From Caprimulgus europaeus (lineage: Eukaryota > Chordata > Aves > Caprimulgiformes > Caprimulgidae): a DNA stretch of 64,000 bases. Of this stretch, positions 21,085 to 32,530 are shown piece after piece; positions within the stretch are counted from its first letter, which is position 1, and every line of letters begins with the position of its first letter. The position numbers and the translations under genes are program-made. Location: NCBI GenBank assembly GCA_907165065.1, contig OU015523.1, positions 125,998,523 through 126,062,522 of the forward strand, in the 5' to 3' direction. The notes under the pieces were generated by a model, which saw only the letters and a list, made by a program, of their open reading frames with translations, was not told the DNA's origin and ran no database searches.

Positions 21085-22860
21085 TTAGGGCATCTCCGCT
21101 GGTGAGGGAGCTTTAGCCAGGATCTCCGCCGCCGCTCTGACGTCTCCGTCCGCAGCGACCAGCGCCCGCAGGTTTGCGCTGCGGTCCTGGAAGCCCATGG
21201 CAGTGAGCTCCTCCATTTGCCTCTGGAACCTGCTCTGTGGTGCCTCCTCATCCGCTGTCTGACCTTCTGCTTCCTCCTCGTCCGACACCAGGGGCGCGCT
21301 GTCCCCAGACTCACTGCTGGGCTCCCAGTCGTCCATGCTCTCCAGACCCAGCTCCGTGCGCGACTCCTCCAGGCTCAGTATGAACTCCGGTGCCTCCACT
21401 GAGAGGGTCTGCAGCCCCAGGTGGAGCTGGAGCAGCGCCTGCAGGGCTCTGGGGTTTCTCAGCAAGGATGAAATCTCCGAGTTCTCCATCTCCAGCGGCA
21501 GCTGCTGCGCCCACTGCTCTTCAGGGGGAGGATTCCCGTCGCTTGAGGGGTGCGCGTGGTGCAGCAGGGCTTGTGCTGGGCTGTTGGGGTTTGTCAGCGC
21601 GCTCTCCAGGTTCTGCATGAGCTGTGGGTTTTCTGTCAGCTCCTGAACCATCCTCTGAACCTCTCCTGAGTTGGGGACCACTGCACCAGTTGCAGGACCC
21701 AGATTCAGCGAGGCAAAGCTGTCACTTGCGCTGCTGCTGGACAATTGCCCGTCATAGTCATCCGCGTTATCGTGGGCTCTGGGGGGCTGCGGAGCCCAGG
21801 GGTTGGGTAGGGGTCTCCGGTTTTCGGTGTGGGGTGGCAGCCTGGCTCCCCCCAGGGGTGGGTTACTGTCTGAGCAAGCAAAGGGGTTGTTGCCCAGCTG
21901 AGCCTGCACAGCATCCAGGATGGGCTCCTCGATTTCCCTGTAGAGCTGCTCCAGAGCTCTGTACCCACCAGGGATGCTTTCGAGGTTGTTCATGGCCACG
22001 TCACGGTTCCTCACCATCTCCTGCATTATGGCAGGACTGCTGAAGGCCTCCAGTATTTCTCTGACAGTGTGTGGGTTGGTGAGGATCTGACCAATCTCAG
22101 GATTCTCCTCAGCCAGCTGCTGCATCTGAGGGTTGGACATGAGGAGGTCCCCGACAAGACTGGCATTGTCAAGGACGTTCTGCCTCAAGGTGCTCTGCAT
22201 CATCTCGCTTATCAAGCTGTGCACGGACACTTCTTGTACCTGAATGCTGTTCACCAAGTCCAACATGTCTGTTGAGTTCAGGTCTAGGAGGTGTACACCG
22301 GTCACCCCAAGGAGGAACCCCAGCAAAAAGGTGTTGTTGTTGATGGCGTTCAGATCCAAGTCTGAACTGAGGATCCTGGATAAGAGGTTCTCCATGGTCT
22401 GGGCCACTATTTCCTGGCTGGAGATCAACAGCTCAGACAAGTTATGATGGATCAAGAATGTGTTTGGCAGGTCAGCTATGCTCCCCAAGTAGAAGAAGTT
22501 GGAATTACCGTGGCTGGGAAATTGCATCGGGGTGGTCGCTCTTCCTTGGTTCGCCAGGCCGTCTTGTGGACTCTTTTGGGACCTGATGACCACATGGATG
22601 CTGACCCCACTGTGAACTCCATGCTGGCTCAAAGTGTCTTGATCCTTGAGGACTTTCCCAGCAAATATCAGGACCAGCAGATCAGGGGATGTTTTGAAAC
22701 GCTTGGCAACGTCTTCCTTAAACTCCTGGATGGTGCTACTCTGAGCAACCTCAAACTGCTCCTTATGCTTGAGAGTCTTCACAGTCACCCTGATGATATT
22801 TGAGGGATCCACGGTGGCAGCAGGCTGACTGGTGTCTGCTGCCTCTCTGCTTTCGGACAT
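21085..22860 (-). CDS. UBQLN3-like: Ubiquilin, UBQLN3/UBQLNL-type single-exon gene (591 aa)
   Basis: A ubiquitin-receptor shuttle protein. The UBL domain (about 21-94) contains LIFAGKVLKDQDTLSQHG at 64-81, nearly the ubiquilin consensus, and would bind proteasome subunits. A central region has STI1-like helices: NPQMQQLAEENPEIGQIL at 243-260 and NNLESIPGGYRALEQLY at 291-307, a hallmark of the family. A second NP-rich part lies at 404-430. A C-terminal UBA (about 545-583; RQMEELTAMGFQDRSANLRA) would bind ubiquitin. An acidic serine-rich stretch precedes the UBA (505-540). The reading frame has no intron, as in the mammalian UBQLN3/UBQLNL genes, which also lie beside OR52 genes; this context is the main reason for that assignment. 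The ATG at 22860 has a strong GCCACC context, and a splice acceptor (TTCTCAACAG) lies about 20 bases upstream. An in-frame ATG at 23013 would add 51 unrelated residues and is not preferred. The segment at 173-192 (NNNTFLLGFLLGVTGVHLLD) is unusually hydrophobic. Confidence 0.88.
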   Translation of the reverse strand: MSESREAADTSQPAATVDPSNIIRVTVKTLKHKEQFEVAQSSTIQEFKEDVAKRFKTSPDLLVLIFAGKVLKDQDTLSQHGVHSGVSIHVVIRSQKSPQDGLANQGRATTPMQFPSHGNSNFFYLGSIADLPNTFLIHHNLSELLISSQEIVAQTMENLLSRILSSDLDLNAINNNTFLLGFLLGVTGVHLLDLNSTDMLDLVNSIQVQEVSVHSLISEMMQSTLRQNVLDNASLVGDLLMSNPQMQQLAEENPEIGQILTNPHTVREILEAFSSPAIMQEMVRNRDVAMNNLESIPGGYRALEQLYREIEEPILDAVQAQLGNNPFACSDSNPPLGGARLPPHTENRRPLPNPWAPQPPRAHDNADDYDGQLSSSSASDSFASLNLGPATGAVVPNSGEVQRMVQELTENPQLMQNLESALTNPNSPAQALLHHAHPSSDGNPPPEEQWAQQLPLEMENSEISSLLRNPRALQALLQLHLGLQTLSVEAPEFILSLEESRTELGLESMDDWEPSSESGDSAPLVSDEEEAEGQTADEEAPQSRFQRQMEELTAMGFQDRSANLRALVAADGDVRAAAEILAKAPSPAEMP

Positions 22861-23889
22861 GGTGGCTCTGAGACCGTTGGTCTGTTGAGAAGCAGAGGTG
22901 ATGGAAGAGGGTGGGAAGCAACAGGGGTCAAGGGCTGCCAGCAGAGACAGGGGGGTGGCTGTTGCCCCTGCCCTGGTGACAGTTGCTGGGAGGGAGCAGT
23001 GACACAGGGACAAGGACCCTCTCTCCTGGCAGTGGAGACCAAAGACACATACCAGCCAGAGGTTTCACAGCTGCTCTGCTCACTCACCACCCCAGGGCTC
23101 CCTCATGTTCCTTGTGCTGTTGTGGCCTCCTGCCCAGATGGAATTGCCAAGCAGCTGTCTGTGTGCTATGACATCACTGATGATGTCAGAGTAAGCAGCA
23201 ATGGCCTGAAGAAGAGGCACCTCCCTTGGAGCTGAGCTTGGGCTTCCTCATCACCATGGTCCCCAGCCAACTGAGTCCCTGGGGCACAGGGAGGACAAGC
23301 AGAGATCCTGATCTGTCCTTCAGCGTGTTTGCTGCACCCCAATGCAAACCAAACCTCATGGGGGACCCGAGAGCACTGGCTGCTCAGGCTGCTGCCCTAC
23401 CCGGGGCACCCTCGTTACCCCGCAGCTGGGAGATCCCTCTGCTGGGCAGCCCAGGTTCATTCCTGGTGCCTGCACTGATGTGTGCCTAGATGGTGCCTGT
23501 CCTCTAACGAGTCAGGAGATTGATCAATCTGGGATGAAAACCAGAAGGATGGGATTTCCCAGCCACTCTAACACTTCCCTCCCCACTGAGGAGGGTCACC
23601 AACCAGACTAGCTCCAGTTCTTCTGGGTATTTGACTCCTGGAGCTCGTGAGGATGGGGGACTGTCCCAGGAACCTCCTGCAGCATTTACAGCACGTTTAG
23701 ATGCTGTTGTTCCTCCTCAGACATTGTTCACACCTTGGGGACCATTTCCCAGACCCAGAGCTGGTGCCTGCAAGGTTTGCAGAGTTTCTGGGGTCGCCCA
23801 GAGCCCACAGAGAGAACAGGGATTCATCAGCCTGGATTTAGGGCATGGGAAAAAGCCAAATGTGCCTGTGCCTGCCCCTCTGTGCAGGT
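22861..23889. other. 5' flank of the ubiquilin gene
   Basis: A plausible 3' splice site for a 5' UTR exon ends at 22882 on the minus strand. Beyond this, no gene, CpG island or repeat is evident, and the promoter cannot be placed. Confidence 0.45.
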
Positions 23890-24005
23890 GTGTCCTGGTT
23901 CTGCGCAGAGAGAGTTCATTTTCCTCTTAGCAGTTAGAAAGCACCGTGTTTTGGTTTCATTGTGGGATTTGTTATGAGAGAATGTTGATAATGGACAAGG
24001 ACATG
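23890..24005 (+). mobile_element. ERVL-type LTR 5' fragment
   Basis: TGTCCTGGTTCTGCGCAGAG, then GTGTTTTGGTTTCATTGTGG and GGGATTTGTTATGAGAGAAT. This is the first ~110 bases of an LTR related to 11319-11918. It is cut off by CR1 sequence soon after 24005. Confidence 0.7.
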
Positions 24006-24019
24006 GGGTTTGGGAAGTT

Positions 24020-24600
24020 TGGTGTGGCCAGTAGGAGCAGGGAAGTTCTCTTCCCCCTGCACTGGGCACTGGTGAGGCCGCAGCTCGAGTGCTGGGTTCA
24101 GTGTTGGGCCCCTGAGTCCAAGAAGGACCTGGAGGTGCTGGAGCGTGTCCAGAGAAGGGACCGGAGCTGGGGAAGGGTCTGGAGCACAAGTGTGCTGAGT
24201 TCAGGCTGAGGGAACTGGGGGTGCTGAGCCTGGAGAGAAGGAGGCTGAGGGGAGACCTTCTGGCTCTGTCCAAGTCCCTGCAAGGAGGGTGCAGAGAGGT
24301 GGGGGTGGGTCTGTTCCACCAAGGACCAAGGGACAGGACAAGAGGAAATGGGCTCCAGTTGTGGCCAGGGCAGCTGAGATGGGATGTGAGGAAGAATTTC
24401 TTTGCTGAAAGGGTTCTGAGGCATTGGAAGGGGTTGCCCAGGGCAGTGGTGGAGTCCCCATCCCTGGAGGGATTGAAGAGTCGTGTAGACACAGTGCTGA
24501 GGGACAGGGGTCAGTGGGGACTGGGCAGTGTTGGGTTCATGGTTGGACTCCAGGAGCTCAAAGGGCTTTTCCAATCCAGGCCATTCTGGGGTTCTGGGAT
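24020..24600 (+). mobile_element. CR1 LINE, 5'-truncated
   Basis: GTGTGGCCAGTAGGAGCAGG through CAGCTCGAGTGCTGGGTTCA, the ORF2 end and the 3' UTR, to a CCATTCTGGGGTTCTGGGAT terminus. It is very close in sequence to 38222-38956 over the shared part. The ORF2-side frame is open for about 147 codons. Confidence 0.92.
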
Positions 24601-27412
24601 TGTCCCATTGGCCAAGCATCACCCAAAGTGTCCCCACCAAAAGCTCCTTCCCTCAGATGCCTGAGGGTCTCTGGAGCCCCCTCCACTGGGACTTCAGCCC
24701 CCTGCTCTGCTGCACCCCTCCTCCTCAGGAGCATGACTTTGCATCCACCTCTATTAAATCAGCTCTTTCCATCATCCAAAAACCTGATTAGCAGTGATTT
24801 TATAGTCGCTCCTACACAACTGATAACAGCCATGGATGGCACCAGACCCAGCACCCGATCCACCCCCGCTGAACCTCCCCAGAAATATGTGGGAAAGTTG
24901 CTCTCAGCAGGAGCTATCGCTGGAATAAAACTTGTCAGGAGCCAAACTCCATCCCCAGCTCTTCCCTGGCGATGGATCTGTGTGTCAGAAGGAGGGGTGC
25001 AGTGCTGTGACAGCACAAAAACCCCCACAGTGGTATCCAGCCCCCAGGTAACGTTATCACCCAGATGTGGAACCCATCAGCAAAGGAAATGCCGTGGTCC
25101 TACGGAAGCTGAACCCCAAGAACAAGTCCTGACTGTCACTAATTACATTCTTGCCCTTTTTATGTTTTATTGATCAAGTCTCATATTCAGTTCTCCATGG
25201 TTTTATTCGGAGCTGATGTCAGACAAAGTCGCTTCACATTTCCCCAGTTATCCCACTTCTCCTTTCACATGGGGGCATGTCAGAAACTCTTTTCTTTTTT
25301 TCTTCTTTCTCACTAGTTTTGCTGAGTTTGGAGACACCTGAGGAACACTGGCAGGTCTGGTGGCTCTTCTGGACCCCCCAGGCACACATTGTTCTGCCCT
25401 GTGGTTTCCACTAAGGCCCTGGGTGGGAGGAACCTGCAGCTGAAACGTGGAACATGGGCAGGCAAAGTCTGAGCTGAACCCTGCACCCCGGTGTGAGGCA
25501 GCTGGGGCTGCACTGGAGGCTCTGGGGCTGCTGGAAGTGTCTGCAAAATTCAGCACAATTTAGTCAGCACCAGAAATACTCAGGTGACGGGGTCAAGGCA
25601 GAAGAGAAGACCCAAGGACAGGGACAGTTTCCATCTCCACCCCACAGGCACAGCCAGGGTCTGGGAGGTCACCTCTGTCCCCCTCTCCATTCACAGACCT
25701 AAACCAGGTCCCTTTTCCTTGTAAACAGGGCAGAGAGGAGACACCCCCATGTGAAACTGCCCCTTCCTTGGGGTGTGACACTGGGAATGGGGGGGACACA
25801 GACCCATGGTCCACCCCTGTGGTCCAGCAGCTCAGTCCCAAAGCCTCCAAGATCGTTCCACGCTATGGATCACCCCAGCATGATACCTTTGTTCTGGCCA
25901 CCAGGTACCACTAGGCTGGCTGGTTGCTTTGTGCACACCTAAGGTCCAAGTCCAGCAGGTCAGCAGCAGATGCATCCAGGTGGAGATACCTGCTGGCTTC
26001 CTGAAGGCACGTTAGAGACTTCTCTGAGCAGGAGCTAGCACCCAAATCTAGAGCTAATGCCTTCTGGGTGCAGAAAAGAGATGGAGAAGGAGCCTAGAAA
26101 TTCAAACCAAGACACAGAGAGAGGAAAAACGATGGCTCTTGTGTTTGGTAGCACCATTGCACAGGCTTCAAAGCCACCACCTCAGCTTTCAACCACTCAC
26201 ATGTCGTGTCACTGTCCCTGCCTGTGTTCCTCTAGTAACCCATGCCACCTTCTCCATCCTTAGGCAGCGTGCTGGTCACACCTCCCTGTTCCAGTAGATG
26301 TGGCCCACCAGAGAAAGCAGACTAAGGACCAGCTCACCAGTGTCACTCGTGGGAACATGAATGTTTGCTAAGCACTTCGAGATACCTGAAAGAAGAATGC
26401 CTGTGACAGGTAAACTCACATTTTTATTACCACAACTGGTGTTAATCAAGATTTATCCCCAGTTTTGCTTCCAGTTTCCTTCCCAGCTGGCTGCCCCAGG
26501 ACAGACCTCTGTGGAGATGGTAGGAGAGGAGGTTGGGGAGTTGGAGGCCAGGACCTGGATGTCTCCTGTTATAGCTGACTCCTCCTTCACCCCAAAGTGC
26601 CCAGCTGATCCAGAGACATCAGATCTGCTCATCCTTGCCCACAGCAGAGTTGAGTGCACAGCTCTGAGCAGCAAGAGTGAAGCAAACCCAAGCCACTGGC
26701 AGGAAAGCTGCGGTCTTCCCCCAGCTCACAGCCAGGGTGGGACACTGGGACCTCATCACCTGGGGTCCTGGCAAGCTGCCTCCGTGCTGTCAGGCTGCCC
26801 CAGTGATGGCTGGCTGTGCTGCCAACAGCTGAGCCGGGCAGAGGAGCAGCGCTCCCGTCACCTCTGTGTCCTTGCAGCCTCCTGAGAGGGCATCAGGAGA
26901 CCCAAGGGGTGCTCCTAGACCTGAGTGCCTTCAGGAGGCACCAGTGCCCCAGCCATGGCCGTTCCCATCCCATGGAGACAAGAGCCAGCTCGAGCAGAGG
27001 CCTGGGCACCCCGAGGTGGCAGCACACCCTGTGGGTGTTCATTTCCAGGTTTCTGTGTAAGGTCCTCAGTGGCACCTCAAGCACTCAGAAATATCTGCCT
27101 GCAAAGGTCTTGGCTGTACAAGTACCCAAGAGGACAATGCAGGGGAGCCCAGGAACAGGGGAACAGTGGTGATCCCTGGTGTCTGGCTCCTGCTGTCCCA
27201 ATGACTTGTTTGACATCAGTTCACCTGGGAACCTGTCCAGCCTCTCTGTGACAGAGCTGTGGCTTGGATGTTGATGTCCTCTGGACATATTTATCTTGAA
27301 AATGTTCCCCTCTGGTCCCCCTTTGCCAGGTCCCCATTGTCTTTCCTGAATTTCCCTCTTTTTGAAGCTTCATTTCAGCCCTCTCACCAGTTGCCCATTC
27401 CCACCTGCCCAG
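24601..27412. other. Intergenic, nothing recognised; 3' flank of the second OR
   Basis: About 2.8 kb of mostly unique sequence and the longest repeat-poor stretch in the left half. Several open frames occur on both strands without recognisable domains. The 3' UTR of the OR ending at 27413 must extend into the right part. Confidence 0.45.
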
Positions 27413-28369
27413 CTACTCCCTGCCACCCAAGCTCCTCAGCCTGAGCAGGCGAGCCACGCGCTCCCGGATCTGCCTTGTTCTCACCCCGTAGATGAAGGGG
27501 TTGAGCATGGGGGGCACCACGACGTAGAGGTTGGCCAGGGAGATGAGGACGTGCTGAGGAACGTGCTGGCCAAAGCGGTGTGCCAGGAAGGAGAAGAAGG
27601 CGGGTGTGTAAAACAAGGTGATGACGCAGAGGTGGGAGCCGCAGGTGTGCAGAGCCTTGGGGGAGGCGCGGGGGGACGGCAGCCCCCAGAGACACCTGAG
27701 GATCAGCAGGTAGGAGGCAGCGATGGAGATGACATCCAAGCCAGCTGACAGGAAGGCAGCAGCCACCCCGTACCAGACGTTGAGGGAGATGTCGGCGCAG
27801 GCCAGGCGGGCCACGCCGATGTGCTCGCAGTAGGTGTGGGGCATGACGTTGTGCCCGCAGTAGGGCAGGCGCTTCAGGAGGAAGATGGCAGGGAACATGA
27901 TGCAGAAACTCCTGGTTAAAGCCACCACACCAACCTTCCACACAACAGAGGGGGTCAGGATGGCCGTGTATCTCAGGGGGTCACAAATGGCCACGTAGCG
28001 ATCAAAGGCCATGGCCACCAAAACAGCCGATTCTGCCACAAAAATGAAGTAGATGGAGAACATCTGGGCCAGGCAGCCAGAGAAAGAGATCTGGGTGGAC
28101 AGAGACCAGAGGACACTGAGGGTTTTGGGCACGGTGGCAGTGGAGAGCAGCAGGTCATACACCGCCAGCATGCACAGGAAGAGGTACATGGGCTGGTGGA
28201 GGCTGCGCTCCCTCACGATGGTGACCAGCAGGACCAGGTTCCCCAGCAGGGCAGCAGAGTACACCACACAGACTGGGATGGAGATCCACGGGTAAGACTT
28301 CTCCATCCCAGGTATCCCCACCAGGATGAAGAATGCGGGGTGGGATGCTGACAGGTTGGATGCTGACAT
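27413..28369 (-). CDS. Class I olfactory receptor, OR52-like (318 aa)
   Basis: A seven-transmembrane odorant receptor. Marks: N5-L-S glycosylation site; LLGN at 41-44; HQPMYLFLCMLAVYDL at 59-73, with Y71 where A is usual; C99; [15 protein letters not shown] at 120-134, a complete DRY motif; [16 protein letters not shown] at 168-183; [10 protein letters not shown] at 241-250; [20 protein letters not shown] at 286-305. It aligns without gaps to the other two intact ORs up to residue 300. The start at 28369 gives standard length; the upstream in-frame ATG at 28486 would add 39 atypical residues. A splice acceptor with a long pyrimidine tract (CTGCTGTTCCACAG) ends near 28411, which would leave a 41-base leader. 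In TM2-TM3 (DLLLSTATVPKTLSVLWSLS) it differs from its two neighbours. Confidence 0.93.
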   Translation of the reverse strand: MSASNLSASHPAFFILVGIPGMEKSYPWISIPVCVVYSAALLGNLVLLVTIVRERSLHQPMYLFLCMLAVYDLLLSTATVPKTLSVLWSLSTQISFSGCLAQMFSIYFIFVAESAVLVAMAFDRYVAICDPLRYTAILTPSVVWKVGVVALTRSFCIMFPAIFLLKRLPYCGHNVMPHTYCEHIGVARLACADISLNVWYGVAAAFLSAGLDVISIAASYLLILRCLWGLPSPRASPKALHTCGSHLCVITLFYTPAFFSFLAHRFGQHVPQHVLISLANLYVVVPPMLNPFIYGVRTRQIRERVARLLRLRSLGGRE

Positions 28370-28642
28370 GACCTGATGCAACACTTGGCCCCGTTTCTCG
28401 CTTGCAGGAGCTGTGGAACAGCAGGAAAAAGGCTCTGAGAGGAGCTGAGTTCCACCCATGGTGAGCACTGCTAATGGCACAGACACCTGAACTTCTGAAC
28501 CACATCTTCTGAACCACTCTGGGACACCCAGCTCCAGTGACTCAGAGCTGTTTGAAAGCTGCCTACGAAATCAGGACACAGGGAGCTTGGTTCTGTCCTG
28601 TCCCTCCTGGGACTTTGCCTGCTTGTGGCAACTCCTCCTTGT

Positions 28643-29044
28643 TCTGGAGCACAAGTGTGCTGAGTTCCTGCTGAGGGAACTGGGGGTGCTGAGCCTGGAG
28701 AAAAGGAGGCTGAGGGGAGACCTTGTGGCTCTGTCCAAGTCCCTTGGAGAAGGGTGCAGAGAGGTGGGGGTGGGTCTGTTCAAACAAGGAGCAAGGGACA
28801 GGACAAGAGGAAATGGGCTCCAGTTGTGGCCAGGGCAGTTGAGATGGGATGTGAGGAAGAATTTCTTTGCTGAAAGGGTTCTGAGGCACTGGAAGGGGTT
28901 GCCCAGGGCAGTGGTGGAGTCCCCATCCCTGAAGGGTTTTAAAAGCTGGGCAGATGAGGTGCTCAGAGATCTGGTTCAGCAGTGACAGGTACAGTTGGAC
29001 TCAATTATCTCAAAGGTCTTTTTCCAACCAAATGATTCTATGAC
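28643..29044 (+). mobile_element. CR1 LINE, 5'-truncated, intact 3' end
   Basis: GGAGCACAAGTGTGCTGAGT through TTGAGATGGGATGTGAGGAA to a CAAATGATTCTATGACTGTA tail. It lies about 270 bases upstream of the OR start, so the OR leader exon or its promoter must lie on or beyond this insertion. Confidence 0.9.
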
Positions 29045-29317
29045 TGTACAAAAGGTCTGTCTCTGTGAGCTCACTCCACCAAGAGCAAGGCAAGAGGAAG
29101 GCAGTGGAGAGCCCCTCTCATCCCAAAAGCTCTGCTTCGTAAGAGAGCCCCAGACAACAGTGTCTGATCACCCCAGGGATCTGGAGAAATTCTCTTGTCA
29201 GATGCAAAGAGACAAAATTAAAAGCCACCAGCAGCAGGGCATTATCAAAATGTCCAGGATCTAAAGGGGGATTCACAGTGCTACCAGGAGTAACCAGCTG
29301 TGTGTCTGTGGAGCATG

Positions 29318-29700
29318 AATCATGGAATCCCAGACTGGTTTGGGTGGGAAGGGACCTTCAAGCTCCTCCAGTTCCAACCCCCTGCCAGCAGCAGGGACAC
29401 CTTCCACTAGACCAGGTTGCTCAGAGCCTCATCCAACCTGGCCCAGAACACTTCCAGGGAGGAGCAGCCACAGCTTCTCTGGCCAACCTGGGCCAGGGTC
29501 TCACCACCCTCACACCAAACAATTTCCTCCTCACATCTCAGCTCCAGCTCCCCTCTGCCACTTTCAAGCCATCACCCCTTGTCCTGTCACTCCCTGCCCT
29601 TGGCCAAAGTCCCTCCCCAGCCTTCCTGGAGCCCCTTCAGGTACTGGGGGGCCACTAGAAGGTCTCCCTGGAGCCTTCTCTTCTCCAGGCTGAACAGTGC
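29318..29700 (-). mobile_element. CR1 LINE fragment (minus)
   Basis: Plus-strand ATCATGGAATCCCAGACTGG to CTCTTCTCCAGGCTGAACAG. It shows the ACCAAACAATTTCCTCCTCA word of the subfamily also seen at 37183, 42665 and 54572. Confidence 0.9.
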
Positions 29701-31361
29701 CCTCCCTGCCACGCTCATGCTGGGAATCTGGGACAATGCAGCCAGAGCTGCTGCCAGGAGCTGTTTGCATCACTCAGTAAATCCTGCATGGACCCCTCCC
29801 ATCTCCCCACCTCTACCTCACCAAACCCTCTCTAATCCATCTCTACCTCACCCACCCCAGTGGACACCACGGTGCTGTGACCCCGCCAACTCACCCGTTC
29901 CTGTGCCAGCGATGGGACCCTGCTCTGGCAGCCTGAGCCCGGTGTTTATACCACACCCAGAGAGCCCAGGGCATGGGTGGCTGTGCCCACACCCCGACAC
30001 AGGTGCTGGGGGGCACCAGGGACCTCACCAGTGCGTTTTCCCTGGGTATTTCCTACTGCTCTGCTAATTGCGTGGGGACTGTACAAGCCCTGCAGAGCTT
30101 CAGGTTGTCCCTGAGGCAACCCCGGTGAATCCTCCCCACCCCACCACTCAGCACCTCCCCAAGCACAGGAACTGCTGCAAAATTCACTGCCTGGTCCTGG
30201 ATCCCCAAGGGGTTCCCGGGGCGATCCATGGGCCAGCCCGGGGCAAGCAGGGAGGGACAGACAGACAGACAGACAGACAGACATGTGGGAAGCAAAATAG
30301 ATTGGTTTTGTCCCCTTTCCATAAAGATTTTTTTAACTGGGAGTGGCTTAGGAACAAGATGCATTAGCTAGGGGACAGTCACCTGCACCCTCTATAGGGA
30401 CAGCGTGCCACAGAGGCTCTGGCCCCACAGGAGCTCCAGGTCCACCTATCCCACTGCTGTCACTCAGGTGGGAGTTTTACCTTTGTCTGTGCCCTAGGCT
30501 GAGAGTGCTTTGGGAGAAGGACCTACCTGAGCTTCTTGTGAACCACAGTGGAGAGGAGTTAGGGAGCTGGGAGGCAGAGCTCAGCAGATATTCCTTCCTG
30601 CTGTGACCTTCTCGGGTGATTTTGTTCTCATTTCTGATTTTAGGAGCATTTATGGGACTGCTGTTCCTCCTCTAGAAACCTGCAGAGCCCTGAGCAGACT
30701 GTGCAGTGGGGTCAGGGAAGGTGCAATCAGCAGCTTCCCAACTGCCACAACCCTTCAGGGGAGCTGCCAGGGACCTTGGGGGACCAGAGGGACCCCCAAC
30801 ACGCGAGCAGTCAGTCAGTCAATGACTCCATCCTGGCTGCTGAGCTGCCACCTCGTTTTAGGCAGGACAGCTCACAGCCCTGTGCTATTTGTTACCTGCC
30901 AGTCTGTGCAGTGGGGACTTTTGTTAATTAACTAACATTTGCTGAGACATTACGAAGATGGTGGTGAGATGAAGTAAAATCATTAAGCTTTGCTCTTGTA
31001 ATTTATCACCCACAGAGCTCTGCAGATGAAGAACAATTAATAAAGCACCATTGTTTGTAAACAGCAGTGAAAATGAAAAGGAAGGGGCATGTGGCACTTG
31101 AAGTGGGAGCACTCCAGGCTCTGTTGGTGATGAAAGCCGTGCTTGTCTGCCTCCAGCAGAGCACTCCAACACGACTGGAGAGCTTTTGCCCTTCCAGCCT
31201 GTGCTCAGGGCTTGACTCAGCTCAAACCTGAAGCATCATCTCCACCCCAGGCACAGGACTCCTCAGTGCACAGAAGTGTGAAAAGCCCTCCCACACGTCC
31301 CCTGGGGGCAGAGGAGCGTTTCTGGCAGGACTTCCACCTATTTCCCAAAGTTTGTGAGATT
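29701..31361. other. Intergenic with a (GACA)n microsatellite
   Basis: No gene recognised. A pure (GACA)n run of about six units lies near 30257-30283, and an ordinary AT-rich patch lies at 30920-31080. Confidence 0.5.
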
Positions 31362-31943
31362 TCACAGAATCCCAGAACTGCCTGGATGGGAAAAGCCCTT
31401 TGAGCTCATGGAGTCCAACCATGAACCCAACACTGACCAGTCCCCACTGACCCCTGTCCCTCAGCACTGTGTCTACACGACTCTTCAATCCCTCCAGGGA
31501 TGGGGACTCCACCACTGCCCTGGGCAACCCCTTCCAATGCCTCAGAACTCTTTCAGCAAAGAAATTCTTCCTCACATCCCATCTCAACTGCCCTGGGCAC
31601 AACTGGAGCCCATTTCCTCTTGTCCTGTCCCTTGCTCCTTGCTTGAACAGACCCACCCCCACCTCTCTGCACCCTCCTCCAAGGGACTTGGACAGAGCCA
31701 CAAGGTCTCCCCTCAGCCTCCTTCTCTCCAGGCTCAGCACCCCCAGTTCCCTCAGCCGGGAACTCAGCACACTTGTGCTCCAGACCCTTCCCCAGCTCCG
31801 TTCCCTTCTCTGGACACGCTCCAGCACCTCCAGGTCCTTCTGGGACTCAGGGGCCCAACACTGAACCCAGCACTCGAGCTGCGACCTCACCAGTGCCCAG
31901 TGCAGGGGGACCAGCACTGCCCTGCTCCTCCTGGCCCACATAT
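31362..31943 (-). mobile_element. CR1 LINE, 5'-truncated (minus)
   Basis: Plus-strand CACAGAATCCCAGAACTGCC (tail side) to CAGTGCAGGGGGACCAGCAC. It is long and little diverged. The reverse-strand ORF2-side frame is open for more than 200 codons. Confidence 0.92.
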
Positions 31944-32530
31944 TTCATTTACTTTTTGCATGCCCTGCGTGGATGCTGTGAAAAAAGGTCAGTCAAAATC
32001 ATTTCCTCCTTCCCAGGAAAGGGTCCTTGTAATCCAAACATGCTTAAAAATAGCCACTGCACCAACTGAGCTGAAAAAACATACATGGGTCTTTCAAGAG
32101 TGAGAAATTGAACACAAAGGGCAGCAGTTGTGGTTTCACATCTCTGTGAGCTATTAAGCTAACATTTTAACCACGTTAGAGATATAAATCACCCTGATCA
32201 GCTGGCTAACACCCCATTATGCACGCCCCTCTGGCCACTAATTGCTAAGCTAGTGACTCATTGACTGGGGACATTTCCCTGGCAGTTTGCTCCCTGACCC
32301 GGCCACCACATCCATCCGAGGAGCAGAGCAGCGTCAGGGCTGGGAGTTCCAAACCATCTCCTCAGCTGTGTAAAACTGCTCCTGGAACCCCAGAGAAGCA
32401 GAAGGACCCACGAAATGCTCTCGTCTGGGACACTGATGCTCAGCCCATCCCAACCCAAAGTGCAGGTGAAGGTGTGAGTCCTGGCTTTGCTGGGACACAG
32501 CTCGTTCCCCCGGCAGCAGCAGGAATAGCT
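31944..32530. other. Intergenic, nothing recognised
   Basis: Unique sequence between CR1 and a degraded LTR. No gene signal. Confidence 0.45.

Noticed and set aside
31222-31941. 239-aa minus-strand frame
   Set aside because: It is the C-terminal end of CR1 ORF2 plus the CR1 3' UTR, already covered as a mobile element. Similar frames at 9277, 24221, 38580, 58407 and 63299 are rejected as genes for the same reason.
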